A stretch of DNA of 7,197 nt from Bacteroidales bacterium (GTDB taxonomy: Bacteria; Bacteroidota; Bacteroidia; Bacteroidales; WCHB1-69), in assembly GCA_017964755.1 (NCBI GenBank), contig JAGCRI010000089.1:1-7197 (forward strand), in the 5' to 3' direction. Each line of letters starts with the position of its first letter. Positions within the stretch are counted from its first letter, which is position 1. The translations under genes were made by a program, and so were the position numbers. The notes under the pieces were generated by a model, which saw only the letters and a program-made list of their open reading frames with translations, ran no database searches and was not told where the DNA came from. Below, piece after piece: positions 1 to 6,297 of this stretch.

Positions 1-1
1 A

Positions 2-178
2 TACCACCGCAAATTGGGGATGGATGAAGGCTTCGAGAAAGGTTTAGAGAAAGGCATGAAGAAAGGACGGGAAGAAGCTATTCTACAAACCGCCCGCAAT
101 TTCCTGAAGCTTGGTATTTCCGTTGCTGATGTCGCAAAAGCAACCGGTTTGTCCGAAGAACAGATAGCGGCGTTGTAA
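2..178 (+). CDS. C-terminal fragment of an Rpn-like PD-(D/E)XK nuclease/transposase family protein (5' end outside window)
   Basis: An open frame enters from the left edge and ends at TAA 176-178, giving 58 visible residues. They begin YHRKLGMDEGFEKGLEKG, continue with a run of Gly-x-x-Lys-Gly repeats (residues 10-24), and end in a short helical segment, LGISVADVAKATGLSEEQI. This G/K/E-rich repeat followed by a small 'sv.dIA..TGLs.eeI..L' helix-turn-helix-like end is typical of the C-terminus of Rpn/PD-(D/E)XK transposase-like proteins (recombination-promoting nuclease family), which are often multicopy in Bacteroidota. The catalytic domain is not in the window, so activity cannot be judged. 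The same tail occurs in other Rpn-related families, so the family call is moderately sure and the exact member is unknown. No terminator with a 3' T-run follows the stop. Confidence 0.65.
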   Translation, partial: YHRKLGMDEGFEKGLEKGMKKGREEAILQTARNFLKLGISVADVAKATGLSEEQIAAL

Positions 179-218
179 CCTTGATTTCCAATTTATTGCG
201 ATATTTATTGCGGATGGA

Positions 219-247
219 TTTTTCACGCACATATACGGCGTGAGAAA
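219..247. repeat. Inverted repeat / hairpin after the Rpn-like gene
   Basis: TTTTTCACGC (219-228) pairs with GCGTGAGAAA (238-247), giving 10 pairs with one G-U, around a 9-nt loop. On the plus strand the hairpin is followed by A residues, not a U-run, so it is not a standard rho-independent terminator for the Rpn-like gene. It could be an mRNA 3'-end stabilising structure or a protein site. Function unknown. Confidence 0.5.
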
Positions 248-339
248 AAAAGAAACGACCATCTTTGCGTTATAGGCCCAACCATTTTGCATAAACATCC
301 AGCTTAGAGAAAGCGACCTATCCTATTCTTCGTGAACTG

Positions 340-354
340 TCGCAAATTTTGCGA
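340..354. repeat. Perfect 15-nt palindrome TCGCAAA-T-TTTGCGA
   Basis: Two 7-nt arms, TCGCAAA (340-346) and TTTGCGA (348-354), flank a single central base. It sits about 110 bp upstream of the -7 element of the acyl-CoA synthetase. The size and symmetry suit a dimeric regulator, but the distance from the promoter is large and no regulator can be named. Confidence 0.4.
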
Positions 355-455
355 TATTTTGGTATGATTGACTCCAAAGCATTTCTCCCTTGCCTGATTC
401 CTTTATTCATTTTATACTTTATTAATAATCACACAAAATGAGGTAAATCCATAAA

Positions 456-470
456 AAAGTTGTAAGTTTG
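456..470 (+). promoter_or_regulatory. Bacteroidota-type promoter (-7 region) of the acyl-CoA synthetase gene
   Basis: TAAGTTTG at 463-470 matches the Bacteroidota -7 consensus TAnnTTTG and ends 28 nt before the ATG at 499. It is preceded by AAAGTTG, as at two other promoters in this window. The -33 element is weak: only an ATG-like match near 438-440, with slightly long spacing. Confidence 0.6.
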
Positions 471-498
471 CATTTCAAAATAAAAATGGATTTTTACT

Positions 499-2268
499 AT
501 GGCTGTAACTCGTATTTTTGATATTTTAGAACACCTTCAGAAAAACTATAAAAAAGATGACATGCTGTGCAGAAGACACGGCAGCGAATGGGAAAAATAC
601 AGTGTTGACGACTACGTAGAAATAGCGCACTCCATAGCCTGCGGGCTCCTCGAAAAAGGATTCCAAAAAGGCGACAAAATAGCTTCAATTATGCAGAATC
701 GTCCGGCGTGGAACTTTGTGGATATGGGAATAACAATGGTCGGAATGGTGCATGTGCCAGTTTATCCGACACTCGCCACCGATGACTACACCCACATAAT
801 CAACCACTCAGACGCAAAATGTATAATAATCGGGGCAGAGCAGGTTTACAGACGTGTGGAGCCGGCTATCAGCTCTTTCACTAACAACCCGAAAATCTAT
901 ACGGTTGACCCGATTGAAGGGCAGGAACAGTTCAAAACCTTGGTTGAACTCGGCCGTTCCACACGCGAAAAATGGATGCCTGTTGTTGAGGAGATGAAGG
1001 CTTCCGTGCGCCCTGATGATTTGGCTACGCTTATTTATACTTCCGGTACAACAGGCGTTCCAAAAGGCGTTATGCTTTCCCATAAAAACTTGGTTACAAA
1101 CACTTTGGGAATCGTTCCGGTTCAGACGAATGACCATAACTCGAAGATATTGAGTTTTTTGCCTCTCTGCCACGTTTACGAGAGAATTGTAAACTACAAG
1201 TACCAGTATTTGGGGGCAAGCATATATTATGCAGGAAGTCTCTCCACCATTGCGAAGGATTTGAAGGATATTCATGCAGACGGCTTCTGCGCCGTGCCGC
1301 GTGTGCTCGAAATGATGTTCAATAAAATTTACGAAGCAGGGAAAGATTTGAAAGGCCTTAAAAAAATGATTTACTTCTGGGCTTTCAATACCGCTACAAA
1401 ATATGATTATTATAACGATAACTGGTTTTATAAAAAGAAGATAGAATTATTGGACAAGCTCGTCTATTCAAAATGGCGCGACAATCTCGGCGGACATCCG
1501 ATGATTATCGTGTCGGGAGGTTCGTCCATACAAGAGAAAATTTTAAGGTTGTTGTCGGCAGCGAAACTGCGCGTGTACGAAGGCTACGGGCTCACCGAAA
1601 CATCTCCTGTTATCGCCGTGAACAATCCGAGAAAAAATATTCTGAAAATCGGCACTGTGGGCGAAATATTGCCGTGCATAGAGTTCAAGCTCGCCGATGA
1701 CGGGGAGATTCTCACAAAAGGCGACTGCCTTATGATGGGCTATTACAAAGATGAGGAATATACGAAGCAGGTTATTGATGCGGATGGCTGGTTCCATACC
1801 GGCGACATCGGTGCAATGGTTGAAGGGCGTTTCCTGAAAATCACTGACCGGAAGAAAGAGATTTTCAAACTTTCAACAGGCAAATATGTCGCTCCGCAGG
1901 TCCTCGAAAACCGCCTGAAAGAGTCCTATTTCATTGAAAATGCCATGGTGATTGGCGAAAACGAGAAAATCGCTTCAGCCATTATAGTCCCAAATTTCAA
2001 TACTTTCCACTTCTGGTGCGCCAAGCATAAGGTGCACTTCAACACCCACGAGGATATGGTGCAGAATCCGGCGGTCATTAAGCGTGTGCAGCGCGAAGTG
2101 AGCAAACTCAACTCCACTTTGGCCGAACACGAGCAGATACGCAAGTTCAAACTTGTGGCTGACATCTGGGATGTGAAAACGGGCGAACTCTCTCAGACGC
2201 TCAAGCTCAGACGCCATTTCCTTCAGAAGAAGTACGCAACTCTGATTGATGAAATGTATAATCATTAG
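499..2268 (+). CDS. Long-chain acyl-CoA synthetase (AMP-forming fatty-acid--CoA ligase)
   Basis: This 589-residue adenylate-forming enzyme activates fatty acids to acyl-CoA through an acyl-adenylate, in the cytosol or at the inner membrane face. The P-loop-like signature YTSGTTGVPKG lies at residues 180-190. The acyl-adenylate motif YEGYGLTET is at 360-368, the GWFHTGD motif with ribose-binding Asp436 at 430-436, and the hinge segment TDRKKEIFK at 449-457. Lys569 in LKLRR is the likely catalytic A10 lysine. Length and motif order fit the long/very-long-chain FACS group (FadD15-like) and not acetyl-CoA synthetase. The gene is complete and appears monocistronic, with its own promoter upstream and a terminator downstream. 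ATG 499 is the first in-frame ATG after the promoter; an ATG at 486 is out of frame. No clear Shine-Dalgarno sequence is present, as is usual in this phylum. The exact chain-length preference cannot be read from the sequence. Confidence 0.95.
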   Translation: MAVTRIFDILEHLQKNYKKDDMLCRRHGSEWEKYSVDDYVEIAHSIACGLLEKGFQKGDKIASIMQNRPAWNFVDMGITMVGMVHVPVYPTLATDDYTHIINHSDAKCIIIGAEQVYRRVEPAISSFTNNPKIYTVDPIEGQEQFKTLVELGRSTREKWMPVVEEMKASVRPDDLATLIYTSGTTGVPKGVMLSHKNLVTNTLGIVPVQTNDHNSKILSFLPLCHVYERIVNYKYQYLGASIYYAGSLSTIAKDLKDIHADGFCAVPRVLEMMFNKIYEAGKDLKGLKKMIYFWAFNTATKYDYYNDNWFYKKKIELLDKLVYSKWRDNLGGHPMIIVSGGSSIQEKILRLLSAAKLRVYEGYGLTETSPVIAVNNPRKNILKIGTVGEILPCIEFKLADDGEILTKGDCLMMGYYKDEEYTKQVIDADGWFHTGDIGAMVEGRFLKITDRKKEIFKLSTGKYVAPQVLENRLKESYFIENAMVIGENEKIASAIIVPNFNTFHFWCAKHKVHFNTHEDMVQNPAVIKRVQREVSKLNSTLAEHEQIRKFKLVADIWDVKTGELSQTLKLRRHFLQKKYATLIDEMYNH

Positions 2269-2270
2269 AA

Positions 2271-2298
2271 GGAGATAGGAGTTAGGAGATAGGAGATA
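2271..2298 (+). repeat. Four tandem heptamers GGAG(A/T)TA
   Basis: Two bases after the acyl-CoA synthetase stop lie four contiguous 7-nt units: GGAGATA, GGAGTTA, GGAGATA, GGAGATA, followed by a partial GA. The tract lies between the stop codon and the terminator stem, so it would form the 3' end of that mRNA. Function unknown; such short tandem repeats can change copy number by slippage. Confidence 0.8.
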
Positions 2299-2300
2299 GA

Positions 2301-2330
2301 AAAGAGGCGGTCGTATTCCGCCTCTTTTTT
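2301..2330 (+). terminator. Rho-independent terminator of the acyl-CoA synthetase gene
   Basis: AAAGAGGCGG (2301-2310) pairs perfectly with CCGCCTCTTT (2318-2327) around a 7-nt loop, and six T residues (2325-2330) close it. The GC-rich 7-bp core plus A-T extension and U-run form a classical terminator. Read from the other strand it still forms the hairpin, followed by TTTT after the stem, so it may also end the minus-strand pth-nitroreductase-tRNA transcript, whose tRNA 3' end lies 5 nt away. Confidence 0.92.
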
Positions 2331-2335
2331 GTTTG

Positions 2336-2407
2336 TAGCCCCGCCGGGAATCGAACCCGAATTTAAAGTTTAGGAAACTTCCGTTCTATCCATTGAACTA
2401 CAGGGCC
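2336..2407 (-). tRNA. tRNA-Arg (anticodon CCU)
   Basis: The minus strand folds into a 72-nt cloverleaf. The acceptor stem GGCCCTG pairs with CGGGGCT (a terminal G-U and one internal U-G). The D-stem is GTTC/GAAC. The anticodon stem GAAGT/ACTTT encloses the loop TTCCTAA, so the anticodon is CCT, reading AGG. The variable loop has 4 nt. The T-arm TCGGG/CCCGG has the loop TTCGATT. The discriminator base is A and CCA is not encoded (the next bases are CAA), so CCA must be added by the nucleotidyltransferase. The mature 5' end lies only 4 nt beyond the stop codon of the upstream nitroreductase gene, with no room for its own promoter next to it. It therefore most likely matures from the protein-coding transcript. 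Confidence 0.95.
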
Positions 2408-2411
2408 TTTG

Positions 2412-3167
2412 CTATTTCTTGAACTCCTGCCGCCTGAGCGCGTTCTCCAAAACTTCGGCGAAGTGCTCGTTGTCGGCTTTCACATACCTTCTTTCTGTGA
2501 ATATTTTTGCAAGATTTTCAAGATTGTTTTCTTTCAGTAATGCAATAGTATTTGGATGTTCTTCTTTTTCTTTATATAATTTGTTTATTTTCAATTCATT
2601 GTAATCCTCATACACTTCATGGTGAATCATCGCTTCAACCGGAAGTTTGTCTGTAAGCGGCGGATTCTCATCCGGATAGCCAAATGCGATGCAGGCGACT
2701 GGAAAGACGTTTTTCGGCAGTTTGAACAGCTCTATGAATTCGTCGCAGTTGTAGGTGATTGTGCCGAGCCAGCAGAGACCGAGCCCCAACGATTCGGCGG
2801 CGACACAGGCGTTTTGCGCTGCAATTATTGCGTCTGTAACCGCCCACTGGTACGACTGTAGGTTGCTGTAAGCGGTGGTTTCGGCATCGCGATACTCACA
2901 ATATTTGTTAAAACGGTGAACATCGGCGCAGAAAGTCAGCATCAGCGGGGCGTTTGTCGCTATCGGCTGGTTGAAGTGGAACGGCGCCGCCTTGCGCATC
3001 ATCTCCTTGTCTTCGGTTACTATGATACTGAACAGCTGCATATTACCTAACGTTGAGCCGGAGCACGCCGCTTTCAGAATCATATCCAAAGTTTCAGAAT
3101 CTATCTTCTTCTCTTTGAATTTTCTGATGCTTCTGTGTGATAATATGGTATTCAGAGTGTCGTTCAT
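2412..3167 (-). CDS. Nitroreductase family protein (FMN-dependent NAD(P)H oxidoreductase, NfsA/Frp-like)
   Basis: The 251-residue protein starts with the FMN-binding segment HRSIRKF (residues 11-17). It has the SGSTLGNMQ loop (37-44), a long helix with AAQNACVAAESLGLG (116-130), the WLGTI segment (133-137) and the AFGYPDENPP segment (161-170) seen in flavin nitroreductases. The extended C-terminal part (about 185-251, charged, ending RRQEFKK) matches the roughly 250-residue NfsA/Frp-like branch and not the shorter NfsB type. The expected activity is two-electron reduction of nitro, quinone or flavin substrates with a tightly bound FMN in the cytosol; the physiological substrate cannot be deduced. 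Its ATG overlaps the pth stop (ATGA, 3164-3167), indicating one transcript and coupled translation, and the tRNA-Arg follows 4 nt after its stop. The start is well fixed by the overlap and by the position of the HRSIRKF motif. Confidence 0.92.
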   Translation of the reverse strand: MNDTLNTILSHRSIRKFKEKKIDSETLDMILKAACSGSTLGNMQLFSIIVTEDKEMMRKAAPFHFNQPIATNAPLMLTFCADVHRFNKYCEYRDAETTAYSNLQSYQWAVTDAIIAAQNACVAAESLGLGLCWLGTITYNCDEFIELFKLPKNVFPVACIAFGYPDENPPLTDKLPVEAMIHHEVYEDYNELKINKLYKEKEEHPNTIALLKENNLENLAKIFTERRYVKADNEHFAEVLENALRRQEFKK

Positions 3168-3787
3168 TTCTGTTCAGCCGTATCAGTTTTCTTTTCAGTA
3201 TTATCTTCTTTCGCCTTTGTATTATAAAAATTCATTGTCCTTTCAATCCCGACAGTAACAAAGGATTTTATCAGTTCTGTGCAAGTGTTAATGCTTTCGT
3301 TCACAATAGGAAGTTCTTCCGAAGTGAATTTGCTCAGCACATATTCGGCTTGATAGCCGTATGCGTAATCCTTCCCGATTCCGAAGCGGAGGCGCGGGAA
3401 GCTTGTGGTGCACATTGTTTCTATTATGTGGTTCAGGCCGTTATGGGAGCCTCCGCCGCCTTTGGGTTTCAGCCTCAGCTCGCCAACCGGAAGGTCGATG
3501 TCATCGGAAATGACAAGCATATTCTCAATTTGGATCTGCTCCAAAGCCAGCCAGTAGCGCACTGCGTTGCCGCTCAGGTTCATATAGGTAGTCGGCATAA
3601 TCATAATAAGGTTGCGGCCTTTGAAAGCTGCATGTGCAGCGTAAGCATACCGTTCTGATGAAAAACCGGCATTGAAACTTTTAGCAAGATGGCTGACAAC
3701 TTCAAAACCTATGTTGTGACGCGTGCCAGCATATTTGTCTTCGGCATTGCCTAACCCCACAATCAGAAATTTTTTATTGTCGTCCAT
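3164..3787 (-). CDS. pth: Peptidyl-tRNA hydrolase
   Basis: The 207-residue product cleaves the ester bond of peptidyl-tRNAs that drop off ribosomes, recycling tRNA in the cytosol. The catalytic residues of the bacterial Pth family are all present: Asn14 in GLGN, His24 in GTRHNIGFE (the E. coli His20 equivalent), Asn70 in PTTYMNLSG, Asp95 in DDIDLPVG and Asn116 in GGGGSHNGL. The enzyme core ends near residue 190 and is followed by a charged tail rich in Lys, Glu and Thr (191-207) that runs into the overlap with the nitroreductase start. ATG 3787 lies about 19 nt from a -7 element on the same strand, leaving a very short leader. The rplY (ribosomal protein L25/Ctc) gene often found upstream of pth is absent here; a divergent pseudouridine synthase takes its place. 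Confidence 0.97.
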   Translation of the reverse strand: MDDNKKFLIVGLGNAEDKYAGTRHNIGFEVVSHLAKSFNAGFSSERYAYAAHAAFKGRNLIMIMPTTYMNLSGNAVRYWLALEQIQIENMLVISDDIDLPVGELRLKPKGGGGSHNGLNHIIETMCTTSFPRLRFGIGKDYAYGYQAEYVLSKFTSEELPIVNESINTCTELIKSFVTVGIERTMNFYNTKAKEDNTEKKTDTAEQK

Positions 3788-3805
3788 CTTTATTTTTTAA
3801 GGCTG

Positions 3806-3813
3806 CAAAAATA
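3806..3813 (-). promoter_or_regulatory. pth: -7 element of the pth promoter
   Basis: The minus strand reads TATTTTTG here, a match to TAnnTTTG, preceded by AAATTG. The initiation site would fall close to the pth ATG at 3787. No clear -33 TTTG is seen at the usual distance. Confidence 0.55.
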
Positions 3814-3859
3814 CAATTTTTATCGGAATATATTTTTACACTTTGTATGCTAATTTTAC

Positions 3860-3867
3860 TATTTTTG
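3860..3867 (+). promoter_or_regulatory. -7 element of the pseudouridine synthase promoter
   Basis: TATTTTTG matches TAnnTTTG and ends 15 nt before the ATG at 3883. It decides the start of the gene, because an in-frame upstream ATG at 3847 would lie upstream of the transcription start. The -33 match is poor. Confidence 0.55.
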
Positions 3868-3882
3868 CAAAGTTTTTTGAAT

Positions 3883-4566
3883 ATGGATAACTTTTTGGAA
3901 GAGAGAATATTATTTGAAGACAACCACCTGATTGTTGTAAACAAGCTTTCGGGCGAGATTGTGCAAGGCGACAAAACCGGGGACACAGCTCTTGTTGATG
4001 ACGTGAGAGAGTATATTCGGAAAAAATACGACAAACCAGGCAATGTCTTTTGCGGTCTTGTTCATCGCATCGACAGGCCTGTCAGCGGCGGCGTCATTTT
4101 TGCAAAAACGTCAAAAGCTCTTGCGCGGATGAATCTGCTTGTGAAAGAAAGGAAAATTGAAAAGATATATTGGGCGGTGGTCGAAGGGCGGCCTGAAGTG
4201 CCTGAAGCCGAGCTTACCCATTTTGTCAGGAGAAACGAAAAGCTAAACAAAACCTTTGTCTCTGATATTCAGAAAGACGGTTGGCAACAGGCGGCGTTAT
4301 CGTATAAAACGCTTTTCCAAGGCGACAGATACACATTGCTGGAGGTGTCGCTGCACACGGGGCGGCATCACCAGATAAGGGCGCAGTTGTCGGCGATTGG
4401 AGTGCCCATAAAGGGAGACCTGAAATACGGGGCGCGCCGGTCAAATCCTGACGGTTCGATATCGTTGCACGCGCGCAAAGTCTCTTTTGTCCACCCTGTA
4501 ACAAAATTGCCTGTATCCGTTATTGCACCGGCCCCGCCAGATTTCCCCTTTGCCGACAGAGTTTAG
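3883..4566 (+). CDS. RluA-family RNA pseudouridine synthase
   Basis: The 227-residue enzyme converts specific uridines in rRNA or tRNA to pseudouridine. The family signature HRIDRPVSGG lies at residues 61-70 with catalytic Asp64, followed by VIFAKTSKAL. The conserved RNA-binding/active-site segment TGRHHQIRAQL and the GDLKYGA segment lie further on, and the LHARKVSFVHP block is near the C-terminus. There is no N-terminal S4 domain; the protein opens directly with ERILFEDNHLIVVNKLSG, as in single-domain Bacteroidota members. I chose ATG 3883 over the in-frame ATG 3847, because the promoter -7 element (3860-3867) lies between them and the extra 12 residues (MLILLFLQSFLN) match nothing in the family. 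The target RNA position cannot be read from the sequence. Its TAG stop overlaps the stop of the convergent histidine kinase. Confidence 0.93.
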   Translation: MDNFLEERILFEDNHLIVVNKLSGEIVQGDKTGDTALVDDVREYIRKKYDKPGNVFCGLVHRIDRPVSGGVIFAKTSKALARMNLLVKERKIEKIYWAVVEGRPEVPEAELTHFVRRNEKLNKTFVSDIQKDGWQQAALSYKTLFQGDRYTLLEVSLHTGRHHQIRAQLSAIGVPIKGDLKYGARRSNPDGSISLHARKVSFVHPVTKLPVSVIAPAPPDFPFADRV

Positions 4567-6089
4567 TTGTTACCTTTTTTTAGCGAAATTCTCATTGTCG
4601 TTCCCTTTCCGACCACAGACGAAAGAATGAAAATCCGGCCTTTGTGGTACTCCTCGATGATACGCTTTGCCAATGCCAGTCCGAGTCCCCAGCCACGCGA
4701 TTTGGAGGTGAAGCCGGGCTTGAAAATATTCTTCTGCACGTTTGCGGGCATCCCTTTTCCGGTGTCGGCAATGTCAATGTTCACATATTCGCCCTCATGC
4801 TGTATGTCGATGATAATCACGCCGTTGCCTTCTATTGCATCAACTGAGTTTTTGCAGATATTCTCAATAACCCACTCAAAAAGATAGCGGTTCATAGGAA
4901 GTATTATCTCAGCATCTTCCGGCTTGTTGAACTTTATTGTTATTTTTTTCGATATGCGGGCTTGCAGGTACGGCACAAAATCACCGATGACCTCAAGCAG
5001 GTTTTCCGGTTTCAGTTCAGGAGCAGACCCGATTTTTGAAAACCGTTTTGCAATGGTATCAAGTCGGTGGACATCCTTTTCAATTTCCGTAATTATATTA
5101 TTATCAATATCTTGCTCTTTCAGCAATTCAGTCCAAGCCATCAGTGACGAGATAGGGGTGCCAAGCTGGTGGGCAGTCTCCTTTGACATTCCGACCCAGA
5201 CGCGGTTCTGCTCCGAGCGCCGCGCCGAGCTGAACAACAGGTAAGCAATGATTACAAAAATGGCAATAATGGCAAATTGTATATAAGGGAAATAGCGCAG
5301 CCGTGTAAGTATCTGCGATTCTTCGTAAAACACGTAACAGGTGCCCTGCTCAGGCAGTGTAACCTTGATGGGCTGGTGCGCCTTTTCCATATTCTTCACC
5401 ATATCTTCCCAACGGAAGTTTTTTCTCTTTATTCGTGTTGAGTCGATGTTGCCATAGACAATGACGTTGCTCTTAGTGCTGTCGGTGATGATGACGGGCA
5501 CGGTTGCGTTGTTGATGACCGCCTCCTGAAAAAATGACTCGATAAGGTCGTTCAGCATCGCACGCAGATGCGAATATATCTGCGACTCCTTGTAATACAG
5601 TATTTTATATCTGTTTTTATAGTAGATTATTTTCAGACTGTCGTATTCGCAAATCTTATCGCCGAGTTCGGAAATATGTTTTATTTTCGCGGTCGCGGTA
5701 TCCACATTAACCACATAATCCACTGAGCCGTCAGGGTTTGTGATAATTGACGGAATTGTTGAGTTTGCGGTGATAATGTCAACGTAAAAAGTAATATCCT
5801 CGTCCCACGAGGCATCATTCACTTTCTGCATTGCCTTGACTAAAATTGCGGCTCTTTTACCCTCTTCAAGTTTTATATTATTGAAAAAATAGTCTGTATA
5901 GTTCACAAGTTCAGCCTTGGCGGAGACCGCGTCTGCCCAGATTTTAACCTTCTGCCGTTCCTCGTTAGCAATATCGGTCAGAAGCACTTTCGAGGCATAA
6001 ATAATCAGCACAAAGGCAATCGCCGCAGAGACGAAAAGCCATAACTTCCATTTTTTCTTATTATTGTAAATTAGAGAATTCTTATTCAT
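4563..6089 (-). CDS. Membrane-bound sensor histidine kinase
   Basis: A 508-residue two-component sensor kinase. A transmembrane helix at about 14-31 is followed by an extracytoplasmic sensor region (about 32-266), a second helix (about 268-288), then cytoplasmic HisKA and HATPase domains. The H-box is KETAHQLGTPISS with phospho-acceptor His307. The N-box is ENICKNSVDAI (Asn410, Asn414). The G1 box is DTGKGM (442-447), the F-box lies around KPGFTSKS, and the G2 box is GWGLGLALAKR (466-476), so the catalytic parts look intact. The sensor region contains two related halves (see findings). Neither neighbour is a response regulator, so it is an orphan kinase in this window. I start it at ATG 6089. 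A GTG six bases upstream (6095) would add only Met-Pro, and the promoter at 6110-6140 leaves either possible. The signal and cognate regulator are unknown. Confidence 0.93.
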   Translation of the reverse strand: MNKNSLIYNNKKKWKLWLFVSAAIAFVLIIYASKVLLTDIANEERQKVKIWADAVSAKAELVNYTDYFFNNIKLEEGKRAAILVKAMQKVNDASWDEDITFYVDIITANSTIPSIITNPDGSVDYVVNVDTATAKIKHISELGDKICEYDSLKIIYYKNRYKILYYKESQIYSHLRAMLNDLIESFFQEAVINNATVPVIITDSTKSNVIVYGNIDSTRIKRKNFRWEDMVKNMEKAHQPIKVTLPEQGTCYVFYEESQILTRLRYFPYIQFAIIAIFVIIAYLLFSSARRSEQNRVWVGMSKETAHQLGTPISSLMAWTELLKEQDIDNNIITEIEKDVHRLDTIAKRFSKIGSAPELKPENLLEVIGDFVPYLQARISKKITIKFNKPEDAEIILPMNRYLFEWVIENICKNSVDAIEGNGVIIIDIQHEGEYVNIDIADTGKGMPANVQKNIFKPGFTSKSRGWGLGLALAKRIIEEYHKGRIFILSSVVGKGTTMRISLKKGNN

Positions 6090-6109
6090 CGGCACGCCAT
6101 TTTACTTGG

Positions 6110-6140
6110 CAAAAATACTTTTTTTAGACGAATGGAGCAA
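6110..6140 (-). promoter_or_regulatory. Promoter of the histidine kinase gene
   Basis: On the minus strand a TTG (6140-6138) is separated by 20 nt from TATTTTTG (6117-6110), close to the Bacteroidota consensus TTTG-N19-21-TAnnTTTG. Initiation would fall around 6100-6105, just before the ATG at 6089. This rules out the out-of-frame ATG at 6100 as the gene start. Confidence 0.65.
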
Positions 6141-6256
6141 CCGTTTTTTTGAATGGAGAATGGGAATGCTAAAAAATTGAAAAAGTAGAATGATTTTTGA
6201 GAAAATTTATGTGAAAATATTTTAGAAAGGCAGAAAAATTCCAGAAGAAAAAAGTG

Positions 6257-6264
6257 TATCTTTG
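6257..6264 (+). promoter_or_regulatory. Upstream -7-like element (TATCTTTG)
   Basis: TATCTTTG matches TAnnTTTG exactly and is preceded by AAAGTG. No -33 TTTG is visible at 19-21 nt. If active, transcripts would begin around 6270 and carry the hairpin at 6284-6297 in their leader. Confidence 0.4.
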
Positions 6265-6283
6265 TTAATCGTTCAATTTGGTT

Positions 6284-6297
6284 CGCCGGCAACGGCG
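6284..6297 (+). repeat. GC-rich hairpin with a GNRA tetraloop
   Basis: CGCCG (6284-6288) pairs with CGGCG (6293-6297) around the loop GCAA, a GNRA tetraloop. The stem can extend by T-G (6283/6298) and T-A (6282/6299). It stands out in an AT-rich region and is followed by TTTT at 6300-6303. It could be a leader structure or a weak terminator for a transcript started at 6257-6264. Confidence 0.5.

Larger units (their letters stand above)
179..498. other. Intergenic region without a gene
   Basis: No credible coding frame is seen in these 320 bases. They are AT-rich and contain an imperfect inverted repeat (219-247), a perfect 15-nt palindrome (340-354), an 11-nt direct repeat TTGCGATATTT (196-206 and 349-359), a shorter direct repeat TTTATTGCG (192-200 and 204-212), and the promoter of the downstream acyl-CoA synthetase. 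A small minus-strand ORF (83-298) crosses the end of the Rpn-like gene but shows no recognisable motif. Confidence 0.6.

Noticed and set aside
219..247. Hairpin as a rho-independent terminator for the Rpn-like gene
   Set aside because: On the plus strand the stem is followed by A residues, not a U-run.
260..267. CATCTTTG as a further promoter -7 box
   Set aside because: The first conserved T is replaced by C, there is no -33 partner, and no gene follows within 230 bases.
808..1275. Minus-strand ORF of 155 codons
   Set aside because: It lies fully antisense inside the acyl-CoA synthetase across its ATP-binding signature and has no recognisable motif.
2271..2298. Heptamer repeats as a CRISPR array
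   Set aside because: The units are 7 nt, directly adjacent and without spacers. No cas genes are in the window.
2336..2407. tRNA-Arg as an integration (att) site
   Set aside because: No integrase and no repeated tRNA 3' end is visible in the window, and both flanks are tightly packed core sequences.
3137..3658. Plus-strand ORF of 173 codons
   Set aside because: It is antisense to pth, whose catalytic motifs are all present on the other strand, and its product shows no family motif.
3847..3882. Upstream in-frame start for the pseudouridine synthase (ATG 3847)
   Set aside because: The -7 element at 3860-3867 lies inside this extension, and the 12 extra residues do not resemble the family N-terminus. 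ATG 3883 is the better start.
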